Positions 9,845-16,993 of a DNA stretch of 64,000 nt are shown here, piece by piece (positions within the stretch are counted from its first letter, which is position 1; the number at the start of each line of letters is the position of its first letter). A program made the position numbers and the translations under genes. Source of the stretch: Streptomyces sp. NBC_01478 (lineage in GTDB: Bacteria; Actinomycetota; Actinomycetes; Streptomycetales; Streptomycetaceae); assembly GCF_036227225.1 (NCBI RefSeq), contig NZ_CP109444.1, positions 2,108,001-2,172,000 on the forward strand. Reading direction: 5' to 3'. Below the pieces are notes generated by a model. The model was not told the DNA's origin and made no database searches. It saw only the letters and a program-made list of their open reading frames with translations.

Positions 9845-10939
9845 AGCGGCGTGTTCGTACTCGTGGATCACTCCACCGAGGCGGTCGTGTCGATGTATGT
9901 CGAGGCGCGCGATCTCCCTGGGGTCGGTGATGGTTTCGGGGAGTGCGCGCAGCGGCGCGGCTGCCTGCAGGGAGGGGTGCGGTGCTCGTTGTAGAACCGC
10001 TCGTACTCGCTCAGGGCATGGCGCAGGTGGTGAGCGTTCCAGATGAGGGTGCGGTCGAGGAGCTCGCGGCGGAGGCTGAGCACCCATCTCTCCATAATCG
10101 AGTTCATCCTTGGCATGCGGACGCCGGTGAACACGCTCTGGATGCCGACGTCGGCGAGGATCTCGTGGATCAGGGCAGGGTACTTCGCGTCGCGGTCGCG
10201 GATCAGGTAGGCGGCGTGCGCGCCCACGTCCTCAAGGTCCATGACGAGGTTCTTGACCGCCTGGGTCACCCAGCCCGCGGTGGGGTGCGCGGTGGTGCCC
10301 AGGACCCGGATGCGGCGGGTTGCGTGCTCGATGACGGCCAGGATGTACTGCCGCTGCCCGGTCAGGGTGATGGTTTCGATGAAGTCCATGGCCAGCAGGG
10401 CATCGGCCTGGGAGCGCAGGAAGCCGGCCCAGGTGGTGGCGGTCCGTTCCGGCGCCGGGTCGACGCCTTCGGCTTTGAGGATCTCCCAGACGGTGGACGG
10501 GGCGACCGTGATGCCGAGCACGGCCAGTTCCCCGTGGATACGGCGGTAGCCCCAGCCGCTGTTCTCGCGGGCCAGGCGCAGGACCAGCGCCCGGATCGAG
10601 CGGACGGTGCGCGATCGTCCGGGCCGCTTGGGGCGCCAGATGCGGGCGTGCCGCCGCTTCACCAAGTAGTGGTGCCACCGCAGCACCGTGTCCGGACGTA
10701 CCAGAAGCCGGAGACGACGCAGCTCCCTCCTGGCACGGCAGCGGTGCCAGGAGCGCGGCGAGGAAGGCCCGATCCTCGGGGGCAAACTTCACCCTTTTCG
10801 GGCCGAGTTGGCGCTCAAGGACCGTGATCTGGTGGCGTAGGGCCAGGATCTCGGCGTCCTTGGCGCGGTCGCTCATCGGGAGCAGCCAGAGCGCAGCGAA
10901 GGCATTCGACACGGTCAGATAGGCGAGGCGCAGGAGCAC
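9842..10939 (-). pseudogene. rve-type transposase with two frameshifts
   Basis: Three overlapping frames together make one integrase-core protein of about 365 residues. The first (from 10939) reads LLRLAYLTVSNAFAALWLLP... and AEILALRHQITVLERQLGP, a leucine-zipper-like N-terminus. Near 10730 the reading shifts to RRELRRLRLLVRPDTVLRWH and carries the catalytic core: AMDFIE, then IRDRDAKY and NSIMERW, the D-D-E triad with about 34 residues between the second D and the E. Near 9978 it shifts again to the C-terminal reading SLQAAAPLRALPETI... ending HEYEHAA. All catalytic residues are present, so loss of function comes only from the frameshifts unless they are sequencing errors. Confidence 0.8.
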
Positions 10940-10984
10940 GAGTGGCCATCATGCCGTGGCAACTGGCAGCGGCCGCAAGCGGGA

Positions 10985-11017
10985 TGACCTGCGCGGACGA
11001 GATTCTCGGCACGCACA
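10985..11017. repeat. right terminal inverted repeat of the IS
   Basis: Reverse-complement partner of 9812-9844 with 30 of 33 matches. It lies about 45 bases upstream of the transposase start. Confidence 0.8.
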
Positions 11018-11019
11018 GA

Positions 11020-11218
11020 GCTCGGAGGGGCCTCCCCCGCCGTACCCGCTGCCGTAGGCGCGTCCGTTCTCCTCCGGCAGGATCGACAGCAGGCCGTCGC
11101 GCGTGCGGATCCAGAACATGCCGCTCTGGCGGTCGATGATCAGGCGGTGGAACTCGTCATCCGGCCGCAGATCGAGCAGGGCGTACGCCGGCGCATGGCA
11201 GCAGGGCCTGTTGATAGC
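11020..11218 (-). pseudogene. fragment of an unidentified protein
   Basis: Reading leftward from a stop near 11218, one frame gives ALLDLRPDDEFHRLIIDRQS, then GMFWIRTRDGLLSILPEENG and RAYGSGYGG, a compositionally normal protein stretch ending where the IS begins. There is no start codon or upstream continuation in frame, so this is a remnant, perhaps cut by the IS insertion. The family is not recognised. Confidence 0.3.
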
Positions 11219-11788
11219 TCAACGAGGTCTCCGCGCAGCGCATCGGGCCGCAGGGTGTGGGGGCCGATCCGCTGCGCGATCTTTCCCCTTGCCTGGTCCC
11301 TGGGGACGCCGCGTTAGGGGAGACGGCACGAGCCCGGGGCACCGCAGTAGCTCGGCAGCCGGACCGGAGACCTCTGCGGCGGGGAAACGGTCGGAGAACT
11401 CGGAGAACACCGTGGCTGCAGCGTCGTGTGCCGGCGCTCGTAGAACTGCCACCGGGGGCACGGTACGGCTCTCATGATTGGGGATACCCACCCGATCGCC
11501 GACGACCGCCGTGCAGCAACGGACCTGTTAAGGCCCAGGCATTCCAGCCGGGCCGCCCACACCCATTGACGGACGCTCCTACCGCAGCGAGTCGCGACAG
11601 GCTCACAGATCAGGGTGGCCATGGGGAGGATCACAGGCCAGTTGCCGAATGCAACGGCGACAACGCTCCCGACATAGAGCCGTCAAACCGTGACAGAAAT
11701 GTGAGACATAAGCCCCAAAGAGGGCAACAAAGACCCTCCGACCTGGGCATTTGAGTTGATCACTAGAATCCGGCCACATCATAACGTC

Positions 11789-11805
11789 ATGTACGTCCTG
11801 TACAT
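11789..11805. promoter_or_regulatory. palindrome upstream of clpP, candidate operator
   Basis: ATGTAC-GTCCT-GTACAT is a perfect inverted repeat with 6-base arms, centred about 38 bases before the clpP start. It does not match the PopR or ClgR sites known to me for Streptomyces clp genes. It is in the right place to bind a dimeric regulator at the promoter. Confidence 0.5.
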
Positions 11806-11834
11806 TTCTTACAGATGCCGAAGGAGGGGTACCC

Positions 11835-12470
11835 ATGACCCGACCGTCCGCCCGCCACGTCCTGCCCGAGTTCACCGAGCGCACCAGCGCCGGACACCGG
11901 ACCCTCGATCCGTACTCGAAGCTGCTGGAGGAGCGGATCGTCTTCCTCGGGACGCCGATCGACGACATCTCGGCAAACGATGTGATGGCCCAGTTCATGC
12001 ACCTCGAGTACCAGGCACCGGACCGGGACATCTCGCTGTACATCAACTCGCCCGGCGGCTCGTTCACCGCGATGTCGGCGATCTACGACACGCTCCAGTA
12101 CGTCAGTTGCGACGTGGAGACGGTCTGCCTGGGCCGGGCCGGCTCGTCCGCGGCGGTGCTGCTGGCGGCGGGCACCCCGGGCAAGCGGTCGGCGCTGCCG
12201 GGGGCCCGTGTGATGATCCATCAGCCCTCGTTCACCGAGCCGATCCAGGGGCAGGCGAGTGATCTCGCCATCCAGGCCGAGGAGTTGGCCCGCACCCGGT
12301 CCCAACTGGAGGAGCTGCTCGCCCTGCACACGGGCCGAACGGTGGAGCAGGTGAGCGCCGACATCGAGCGGGACCGGATCATGGATGCCCAACAGGCCCT
12401 GGAATACGGCCTGGTGGACCGAATCGTGGCCACCCGCAAGACCTCGGTCACCGAGCCGGGCGGGGAGTGA
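11835..12470 (+). CDS. clpP: ClpP-type ATP-dependent protease subunit (accessory paralogue)
   Basis: 211 residues, the usual ClpP length, with a strong AAGGAGG ribosome-binding site at 11821-11827. The fold signatures are present: [19 protein letters not shown] (about 67-85), nucleophile Ser104 in GRAGSSAAV, His129 in MIHQPS, and an Asp near 180 in [16 protein letters not shown]. Family knowledge: ClpP 14-mers degrade proteins fed by ClpX or ClpC. The GRAGS motif in place of the usual GQAAS resembles the ClpP3/ClpP4 class of Streptomyces, which is usually a two-gene operon. Here only one clpP is present, followed by a small unrelated gene, so it may be an additional orphan paralogue. Its assembly partner is probably encoded elsewhere. 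Confidence 0.9.
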   Translation: MTRPSARHVLPEFTERTSAGHRTLDPYSKLLEERIVFLGTPIDDISANDVMAQFMHLEYQAPDRDISLYINSPGGSFTAMSAIYDTLQYVSCDVETVCLGRAGSSAAVLLAAGTPGKRSALPGARVMIHQPSFTEPIQGQASDLAIQAEELARTRSQLEELLALHTGRTVEQVSADIERDRIMDAQQALEYGLVDRIVATRKTSVTEPGGE

Positions 12471-12477
12471 GCCGCCG

Positions 12478-12786
12478 ATGCTGCCGCCGGAACTGCCGCC
12501 GCTGCCCGCACTGACGCGCGCCGAGGGCGAGTTGATCGACCGTTACCTGGACGTGGCCGACCTGCTGGGCCGTATCAACCCGGCGCACCACGGGGACACG
12601 TACCGCGGACTGAGGGCCGCTCAGGCGCTGGTGGCCAAGGCGACCGAACTGCGGGACGCGCTGGCGCTGATGCACCAGCGGGGCGAGACCGAGCTGCACG
12701 CCCCCACGCTCGCGCGGGCACTGCGCGTGCTGGACGGGGAGCGCCGCACGGCTCGCGTCACCCTCCCCGCATCCTCCGACAGTTGA
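12478..12786 (+). CDS. small hypothetical protein following clpP
   Basis: 102 residues (MLPPELPPLPALTRAEGEL...), starting at ATG seven bases after the clpP stop, so almost surely co-transcribed. The longer frame upstream overlaps clpP and was not used. The sequence is mainly predicted alpha-helical and charged (RGLRAAQALVAKATELRDAL), soluble, without a signal peptide or membrane segment. No family is recognised. Position suggests an accessory or adaptor role for the ClpP paralogue, but this is inference. Confidence 0.7.
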   Translation: MLPPELPPLPALTRAEGELIDRYLDVADLLGRINPAHHGDTYRGLRAAQALVAKATELRDALALMHQRGETELHAPTLARALRVLDGERRTARVTLPASSDS

Positions 12787-12875
12787 GGGACGCACTGCCG
12801 TCCGGAGCGGGGGCGAAACGGGCCGAACGGCGTACCCCCGATCGACGTAGTCGCCGCTCCGTCGGTACGGCCGTC

Positions 12876-12900
12876 CGGGTCACGCAACACGCGTGACCCG
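12876..12900 (+). terminator. hairpin downstream of the clpP operon
   Basis: CGGGTCACGC (12876-12885) pairs perfectly with GCGTGACCCG (12891-12900) across the loop AACAC. It lies 90 bases after the second gene's stop and fits a terminator. Confidence 0.65.
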
Positions 12901-13071
12901 AGGGCCGGATGAGGTGTTCCGGTGCTGGTCCGAGCGTCACACCCACCTCGGCACGCCCTCGAACACCGATGCGTTCAGCCGAACGGGTGAGTGGTGAGTA
13001 ACCCCACAAATCCCCGATTCCGTTGGGCTTTTCGGACATTCATAGGTGAAGATCCCTGTCTGACGACAAGA

Positions 13072-13090
13072 CCCCGCCGCAGCGGCGGGG
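13072..13090. terminator. GC-rich hairpin before the riboswitch
   Basis: CCCCGCCGC (13072-13080), A, GCGGCGGGG (13082-13090) is a perfect stem. It could end upstream transcription or insulate the riboswitch transcript. No T-tract. Confidence 0.45.
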
Positions 13091-13139
13091 CGATCCGGGC
13101 GGACGCCGAGTCCTGCCGCCGCCCGGATGACAGGTCGAC

Positions 13140-13300
13140 AGGATTGCATCGGCAGGAGTGGAGGACCCAAGCACGACGGGTCGCCGGGACGGTCACGCCA
13201 TGACCGGGTCCAGCAGCCCTTGGGGTGAAGCCGCGTCAGCGGCCGGGCAACTTCGCCAGCCCGAATCCGACAGGTCATCCTTCACAGGCGGCTGACGAAG
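13140..13300 (+). ncRNA. c-di-AMP riboswitch (ydaO/yuaA class)
   Basis: The leader directly upstream of the NlpC/P60 gene carries the conserved blocks of Streptomyces ydaO leaders in order: GGAGGACCCAA near 13160, TTGGGGTGAAGCCGCG near 13219-13234, CGGCCGGGCAACTTCGCCAG, CCCGAATCCGACAGGTCATC, and a closing AGGCGGCTGACGAAGGG just before the start codon. The GGGGTGAAG and CCCGAATCCGACAG blocks are highly characteristic. Family knowledge: c-di-AMP binding turns these switches off, and in Streptomyces they commonly control cell-wall hydrolases including NlpC/P60 and Rpf proteins. The 5' limit is approximate. Confidence 0.85.
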
Positions 13301-13308
13301 GGTTGCGC

Positions 13309-13782
13309 ATGACTGCGCTCAATCGTGTCCCGTCGCTGATGGTCCGGGCCGGTACGGCCTCGGCCTTCGCCATCGCCGCCGTGGGCGGCTCCGTCGTGAT
13401 ACCGGGCGTCGCATCCGACGCCGCGGCCGCGACACCCGCGACGAAGGCACTCCAGGTCGCGGCGTCCAAGAAGGGCGCCCCGTACAGGTACGGGGCCACC
13501 GGACCGGGCCGCTTCGACTGCTCCGGGCTCACGCTGTACTCGTACAAGAAGGCGGGCAAGAAACTGCCCCGTACGGCGGCCCAGCAGTACAACAAGACCC
13601 ACCACATCTCGGCCAAGAGCCGCAAGGCCGGGGATCTCGTGTTCTTCCACTCGGGCTCCAGCGTCTACCACGTCGGCATCTATGCCGGGAAGGGAAAGAT
13701 CTGGCACGCCCCGAAGACCGGGGACGTGGTGCGGTTGCAGAAGATCTGGACCAAGAGCGTCTGGTACGGCCGGGTCAGCTAG
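13309..13782 (+). CDS. secreted NlpC/P60 peptidoglycan hydrolase
   Basis: 157 residues from ATG 13309; an earlier in-frame start would lie inside the riboswitch. An N-terminal Ala-rich signal peptide (AGTASAFAIAAVGGSVVIPG) is followed by an NlpC/P60 domain with catalytic Cys71 in FDCSGL, His121 in YHVGIY, and a third polar residue near His133 in IWHAP. Family knowledge: these are gamma-D-Glu-diaminopimelate endopeptidases or amidases that cleave stem peptides during growth, spore germination or septation. It is a minimal form: only a signal peptide plus catalytic domain, with no coiled-coil or LysM. Control by c-di-AMP links its expression to cell-wall and osmotic status. A strong hairpin follows. 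Confidence 0.9.
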   Translation: MTALNRVPSLMVRAGTASAFAIAAVGGSVVIPGVASDAAAATPATKALQVAASKKGAPYRYGATGPGRFDCSGLTLYSYKKAGKKLPRTAAQQYNKTHHISAKSRKAGDLVFFHSGSSVYHVGIYAGKGKIWHAPKTGDVVRLQKIWTKSVWYGRVS

Positions 13783-13796
13783 GCCTGTCCGAATCT

Positions 13797-13840
13797 CCCG
13801 AGGGGGTGGCGGCCAACTGACGGGCCGCCACCCCCTCGGG
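13797..13840 (+). terminator. 18-bp hairpin after the NlpC/P60 gene
   Basis: The two arms, 13797-13814 and 13823-13840, are perfect complements (CCCGAGGGGGTGGCGGCC) with an 8-base loop. It lies 15 bases past the stop codon, and the facing gene ends 63 bases further on, so it may act on both strands. Confidence 0.9.
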
Positions 13841-13847
13841 TGTCCGC

Positions 13848-13888
13848 GGACGTCCGGAACAGGGACGTCCGGAACAGGGACGTGCGGA
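13848..13888. repeat. short tandem repeat, 15-bp unit
   Basis: GGACGTCCGGAACAG occurs twice in tandem (13848-13862 and 13863-13877) and a third partial copy follows. It lies between the convergent hydrolase and ATP-binding genes. Confidence 0.6.
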
Positions 13889-13902
13889 CCACATCGCTAC
13901 GG

Positions 13903-14361
13903 CTACGGCTCCTGCTGGCCCCCCGCGGTCACCGGCCGGGCCGGTACCGTCCAGGGCACCTCGACTGAGACCGTCTTGCCGCCCTCCAGGGTGGGCCGGA
14001 CCTTGAGTTTGCCGCCGCACTCCGCGGTCAGCCAGCGGATGATCACCATGCCCCGGCCGTTGTCCTGCTGGACGGCGGCCGGCAGGCGTTTCGGGAAGCG
14101 GGGATGGCTGTCGGTGACCCCGATGCGCAGGTGTTCGTCACGCTCCAGCTCGATGTCCACCGTGAAGGTGGGTGACTGACCGAAGGTGTGCTGTACGGCG
14201 TTGGTGGCGAGTTCGGAGACGATCAGGCGGATGGTGTCGGCGACCTCCGTGTCCGCCGCGAGTCCCCATTCCACCAGGGTTGTGACCACATAGGTGCGGG
14301 CGGCGGAGACCGAGGCGGGATCGCTCGGCAGAGTGACGGATGCTTCCAGATGGTCTGCCAT
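13903..14361 (-). CDS. RsbW-like ATP-binding regulatory protein (HATPase_c_2)
   Basis: 152 residues from ATG 14361; the longer frame to 14496 was rejected because it runs through the divergent promoter. The GHKL ATPase motifs are visible: N-box in IVSELATNAVQHT, G1 in GVTDSHPRFP (with D and P as in Streptomyces anti-sigma-like proteins), and G2 in DNGRGMVIIRWL. Family knowledge: these small ATPases act as anti-sigma kinases or regulators, and very many in Streptomyces sit beside Scr1-like HTH and DUF397 genes. It is divergent from such a pair here, sharing a 212-base promoter region with two palindromes. Confidence 0.85.
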   Translation of the reverse strand: MADHLEASVTLPSDPASVSAARTYVVTTLVEWGLAADTEVADTIRLIVSELATNAVQHTFGQSPTFTVDIELERDEHLRIGVTDSHPRFPKRLPAAVQQDNGRGMVIIRWLTAECGGKLKVRPTLEGGKTVSVEVPWTVPARPVTAGGQQEP

Positions 14362-14455
14362 GGCGCGGTCGTCCCTTTCCCGCGGGACCGGTGTCCGACA
14401 CGGAGCGGATGGTTCGAGTACGGTCCCGGACTGGTGCTTCTTCGCCAGACTGCCA

Positions 14456-14470
14456 TTACCGCGTCGGTAA
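14456..14470. promoter_or_regulatory. palindrome in the divergent promoter, site 1
   Basis: TTACCG-CGT-CGGTAA is a perfect 6-base-arm inverted repeat upstream of both the ATPase and HTH genes. Its centre is about 31 bases, roughly three helical turns, from the second palindrome. Confidence 0.5.
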
Positions 14471-14486
14471 CGGTGGCGATCCACCA

Positions 14487-14502
14487 AGATATGCATATAT
14501 CT
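14487..14502. promoter_or_regulatory. AT-rich 16-bp palindrome in the divergent promoter, site 2
   Basis: AGATATGCATATATCT is a perfect palindrome that is 75 percent A/T in a region well above 65 percent G/C. It is a strong candidate operator for the adjacent Scr1-like HTH protein. Confidence 0.6.
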
Positions 14503-14573
14503 GTCGCTCGAAGCGGTGAACTCTGCGACCCCAGACCGTATTTGGGCGGCTCGGAAGGAGTAAGGAGAAACCC

Positions 14574-15443
14574 ATGCAGTACGGTCCCGCGGTGCGCCGC
14601 CGGAAACTGGGCGCCGAACTCCGCACGTTGCGTGCGGAGGCGGGGCTCACCAGCGGTGAGGCGGCCCGGCTGGTCGGCTGGCACCAGTCGAAGGTGAGCC
14701 GCATCGAGACGGGCGCGAGTGGCGTGAAACCGCCCGACGTCCGGTTACTCCTGGACGCCTACCAGGTCGGCGACCCACAACTTCGGGACATGCTGCTCGT
14801 GTTGGCCGGCTCCGACGACGGCGGCGGCCGGCACCACTGGTGGCACGCCTATCGCGGTGTACTGCCGCCCGCCTACCGGGACTTCATCAGCCTGGAGTCA
14901 CAGGCCAGCACGATCCGCACCCTGGAGACCTCGGTGGTCCCCGGCCTGTTGCAGACACCCGAGTACGCCCGGGCGGTGACCCGCGCCGCGGTGGGCGGCC
15001 TCGACAACGACGGCCCCGACCGGCTCGACGCGCTGGTGCAGGTGCGGCTGGCCCGGCAGGACGTGCTGCGCGCGGATCCGCCGCTGGCCCTGAGCGTGGT
15101 CCTCGACGAGGCGGTGGTAAGGCGCGAGGTCGGCGGGCCGGGGGTGATGGCGCGTCAACTGGACCGGCTCGTGGAAGCGGCCCATCTGCCTCAAGTAAGG
15201 CTTCAGGTACTGCCGTTCGCCGCAGGAGCACACATCGGCATCACCGGGCCTTTCGTTATCTTCTCCTTTCCGAGCACTTCTGATCTGGACGTGGTTGTTC
15301 TAGACCATTTGACGAGTAGCCTCTACCTCGAACGGAAAGAAGACCTAGAGGCCTACAGCGAGGCCTTCAGCACCCTTCAGTACCACGCCCTTTCGCCCGA
15401 GGATTCGTTGGATTACATCGCCGGGATAGGTGACGGCGCGTAA
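14574..15443 (+). CDS. Scr1/AbaA-like HTH regulator (XRE + DUF5753)
   Basis: 289 residues. Residues about 8-65 form a helix-turn-helix of XRE type (LGAELRTLRAEAGLTSGEAA, then VGWHQSKVSRIETG). The remaining part is the DUF5753 domain (LETSVVPGLLQTPEYARAV, VLDEAVVRREVGG, VLPFAAGAHIGITGPFVIFS). Family knowledge: such proteins pair with DUF397 proteins and influence development and antibiotic production in Streptomyces. Codon 58 (14745-14747) is TTA, the rare leucine codon read by the bldA tRNA, so translation may be confined to late growth. A GGAG ribosome-binding site is present. It is followed by its DUF397 partner nine bases later. Confidence 0.9.
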   Translation: MQYGPAVRRRKLGAELRTLRAEAGLTSGEAARLVGWHQSKVSRIETGASGVKPPDVRLLLDAYQVGDPQLRDMLLVLAGSDDGGGRHHWWHAYRGVLPPAYRDFISLESQASTIRTLETSVVPGLLQTPEYARAVTRAAVGGLDNDGPDRLDALVQVRLARQDVLRADPPLALSVVLDEAVVRREVGGPGVMARQLDRLVEAAHLPQVRLQVLPFAAGAHIGITGPFVIFSFPSTSDLDVVVLDHLTSSLYLERKEDLEAYSEAFSTLQYHALSPEDSLDYIAGIGDGA

Positions 15444-15452
15444 GGAGGCACC

Positions 15453-15677
15453 ATGTCTGCACTGCCTCGGAACGTACCTTCCAGTACTGATCTGTCCGGT
15501 GTGCGGTGGCTGCGCAGCAGCTACAGCACGGGAGCGAACAACTGCGTCGAGGCGGCTCGTCCGCGCTCCGGCCCCCGCGTGGGGCTGCTCGCCGTACGCG
15601 ACTCGAAGGACCCGCAAGGACCCGCCCTGCTCTTCTCCCCCGAGAGCTGGACGGGCTTCCTCAGCGCGTTCCACTGA
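15453..15677 (+). CDS. DUF397 protein (Scr2/Scr3-like)
   Basis: 74 residues with an AAGGAGG-like ribosome-binding site at the end of the previous gene. It carries the DUF397 signature: LSGVRWLRSSYSTGANNCVE near the N-terminus, then LLAVRDSKDPQGPALLFSPE and SWTGFL. Family knowledge: DUF397 proteins are encoded directly after Scr1-like HTH proteins and probably bind them as antagonist or co-regulator. The molecular mechanism is not settled. Confidence 0.9.
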   Translation: MSALPRNVPSSTDLSGVRWLRSSYSTGANNCVEAARPRSGPRVGLLAVRDSKDPQGPALLFSPESWTGFLSAFH

Positions 15678-15718
15678 TCGGTTCCCCCGTCAGCGGCACA
15701 CGACCGTGTCACGCCGAC

Positions 15719-16846
15719 TCATGGTCGCGTCTCGCCGATCACACGTACAGCGCGTTCGATCTCGGCCCCGGAGAGGTCCGCTCGGGCGGTCAGCCTGAGC
15801 CGTGAGATGCCGTCGGGCACGGAAGGAGGACGGAAGCAGCCCACGGCCAGCCCTGCCGTACGGCAGTCGGCCGCCCATTGCACGGCCGCCTCCGGGGACG
15901 GCGCACGCACCGACACCACGGCGGCGTCCGGACGTACCGCTTCCAGACCCGCGGCGGTGAACCGCGCGTGCAGGTCACCCGCCACGGCGCGGGCCCGTGC
16001 GGCCCGCTCGGGCTCGCGCCGCAGCAGGGTGAGCGCCGCCAGGGCCGCGCCTGCCGCCGCGGGTGCCAGCCCCGTGTCGAAGATGAACGTCCGCGCCGCG
16101 TTGACCAGATGGTCGATCACCCGGGCCGGCCCGAGCACGGCACCGCCCTGACTCCCCAGCGACTTCGACAGAGTCACCGTCACGACGACGTCCTCGGCCC
16201 CCGCGAGCCCCGCCGCGTACGGCGCCCCGCGCCCGCCCTCGCCCAGCACCCCGAGCCCGTGCGCGTCGTCGAGCAGCAGCCCCGCCCCGAACTCCCGGCA
16301 CGCCCCGGCGAGCGCGGCGACCGGAGCCGCGTCCCCGTCCACGGAGAACACCGAGTCGGACACGACCACGGCCTGCCCGTCGTGCGTCCGCAGCGCCTTG
16401 CGCACGCCGTCCGGATCCGCGTGCCCTACGACCTGGGTGGCGCCCCGGGCCAGCCGGCAGCCGTCGATGAGCGAGGCGTGGTTGCCGGCGTCGGAGACGA
16501 TCAGTGAGCCGTGCGGCGCGAGCGTGGTGACCGCGGCGAGGTTGGCCGCGTAGCCGGAGGAGAAGACGAGGGCCGCCTCGAACCCGGTGAACTCGGCCAG
16601 CTCGCGCTCCAGTTGGGCGTGCAGCTCGGTCGTACCGGTGACGAGCCGCGAGCCGGTGGACCCGCCGCCCCAGGTCCGCGCCGCCGCCGCGGCCCCCTCG
16701 ACGACCTCGGGATGGTGGGCGAGCCCCAGGTAGTCGTTGCTCGCCAGATCGAGGAGCGGCGAGTCGGCGGGACGCGGTCGCAGGGTCCGTACCAGCCCGG
16801 CGCGGCGGCGCTGCTCCGCCTGCTCGTCGATCCAGCCGAACGCCAT
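15719..16846 (-). CDS. bioF: 8-amino-7-oxononanoate synthase
   Basis: 375 residues, the family length. It condenses pimeloyl-ACP (or -CoA) with alanine to make 8-amino-7-oxononanoate, the first committed step to biotin. Visible features of the alpha-oxoamine synthase family: [15 protein letters not shown] (35-49), the [11 protein letters not shown] loop (62-72), [10 protein letters not shown] (95-104), the PLP-contact Asp193/His196 in [10 protein letters not shown] and Schiff-base Lys228 in [11 protein letters not shown]. It is divergent from bioB with 147 bases between the starts, where a palindrome lies. Confidence 0.95.
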   Translation of the reverse strand: MAFGWIDEQAEQRRRAGLVRTLRPRPADSPLLDLASNDYLGLAHHPEVVEGAAAAARTWGGGSTGSRLVTGTTELHAQLERELAEFTGFEAALVFSSGYAANLAAVTTLAPHGSLIVSDAGNHASLIDGCRLARGATQVVGHADPDGVRKALRTHDGQAVVVSDSVFSVDGDAAPVAALAGACREFGAGLLLDDAHGLGVLGEGGRGAPYAAGLAGAEDVVVTVTLSKSLGSQGGAVLGPARVIDHLVNAARTFIFDTGLAPAAAGAALAALTLLRREPERAARARAVAGDLHARFTAAGLEAVRPDAAVVSVRAPSPEAAVQWAADCRTAGLAVGCFRPPSVPDGISRLRLTARADLSGAEIERAVRVIGETRP

Positions 16847-16906
16847 GGTTCCTCCGGGGCTTTTGTAGGCAGTGCACAGACACTAATCGGACGACCGGCC
16901 GCCCAT

Positions 16907-16926
16907 GGTGTGGTGATACCCACACC
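16907..16926. promoter_or_regulatory. palindrome between bioF and bioB, candidate operator
   Basis: GGTGTGG-TGATAC-CCACACC has perfect 7-base arms. It sits about 60 bases upstream of bioF and 68 upstream of bioB, suited to control both directions. It does not resemble the BioQ site (TGAAC...GTTCA) reported for other actinobacteria. Confidence 0.5.
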
Positions 16927-16993
16927 GCCAGCCCCATGTCTTGTGCATTCTCTCCTTGGCCGCGGGCGGTCCCGTAGGACAGGATCGGGCCTC

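Larger units (their letters stand above)
9812..11017 (-). mobile_element. 1.2-kb insertion sequence, rve/DDE type, with TG...CA ends
   Basis: The segment is bounded by imperfect inverted repeats starting TGTGCGTGCCGAGAATC at 9812 and, on the other strand, at 11017. Ends of the form TG...CA suit IS3/IS481-like elements. It holds one transposase reading on the minus strand, whose stop codon lies inside the left inverted repeat. No target duplication is obvious in the immediate flanks, so the flanks may have recombined or decayed. It sits in or beside the IS1182 stump, so this is a nested insertion site. Confidence 0.75.
11018..11834. other. degraded DNA between the IS and clpP
   Basis: About 800 bases with no intact gene. 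On the minus strand, 11020-11218 reads as plausible protein (see separate entry). The remainder up to about 11700 gives only shadow-like ORFs rich in Arg and Pro. The last 130 bases form the clpP promoter region with a palindrome at 11789-11805. Confidence 0.4.

Noticed and set aside
9115..11834. genomic island with integrase and att sites
   Set aside because: Only IS remnants were seen; no tRNA, site-specific integrase or paired direct repeats were found in the window.
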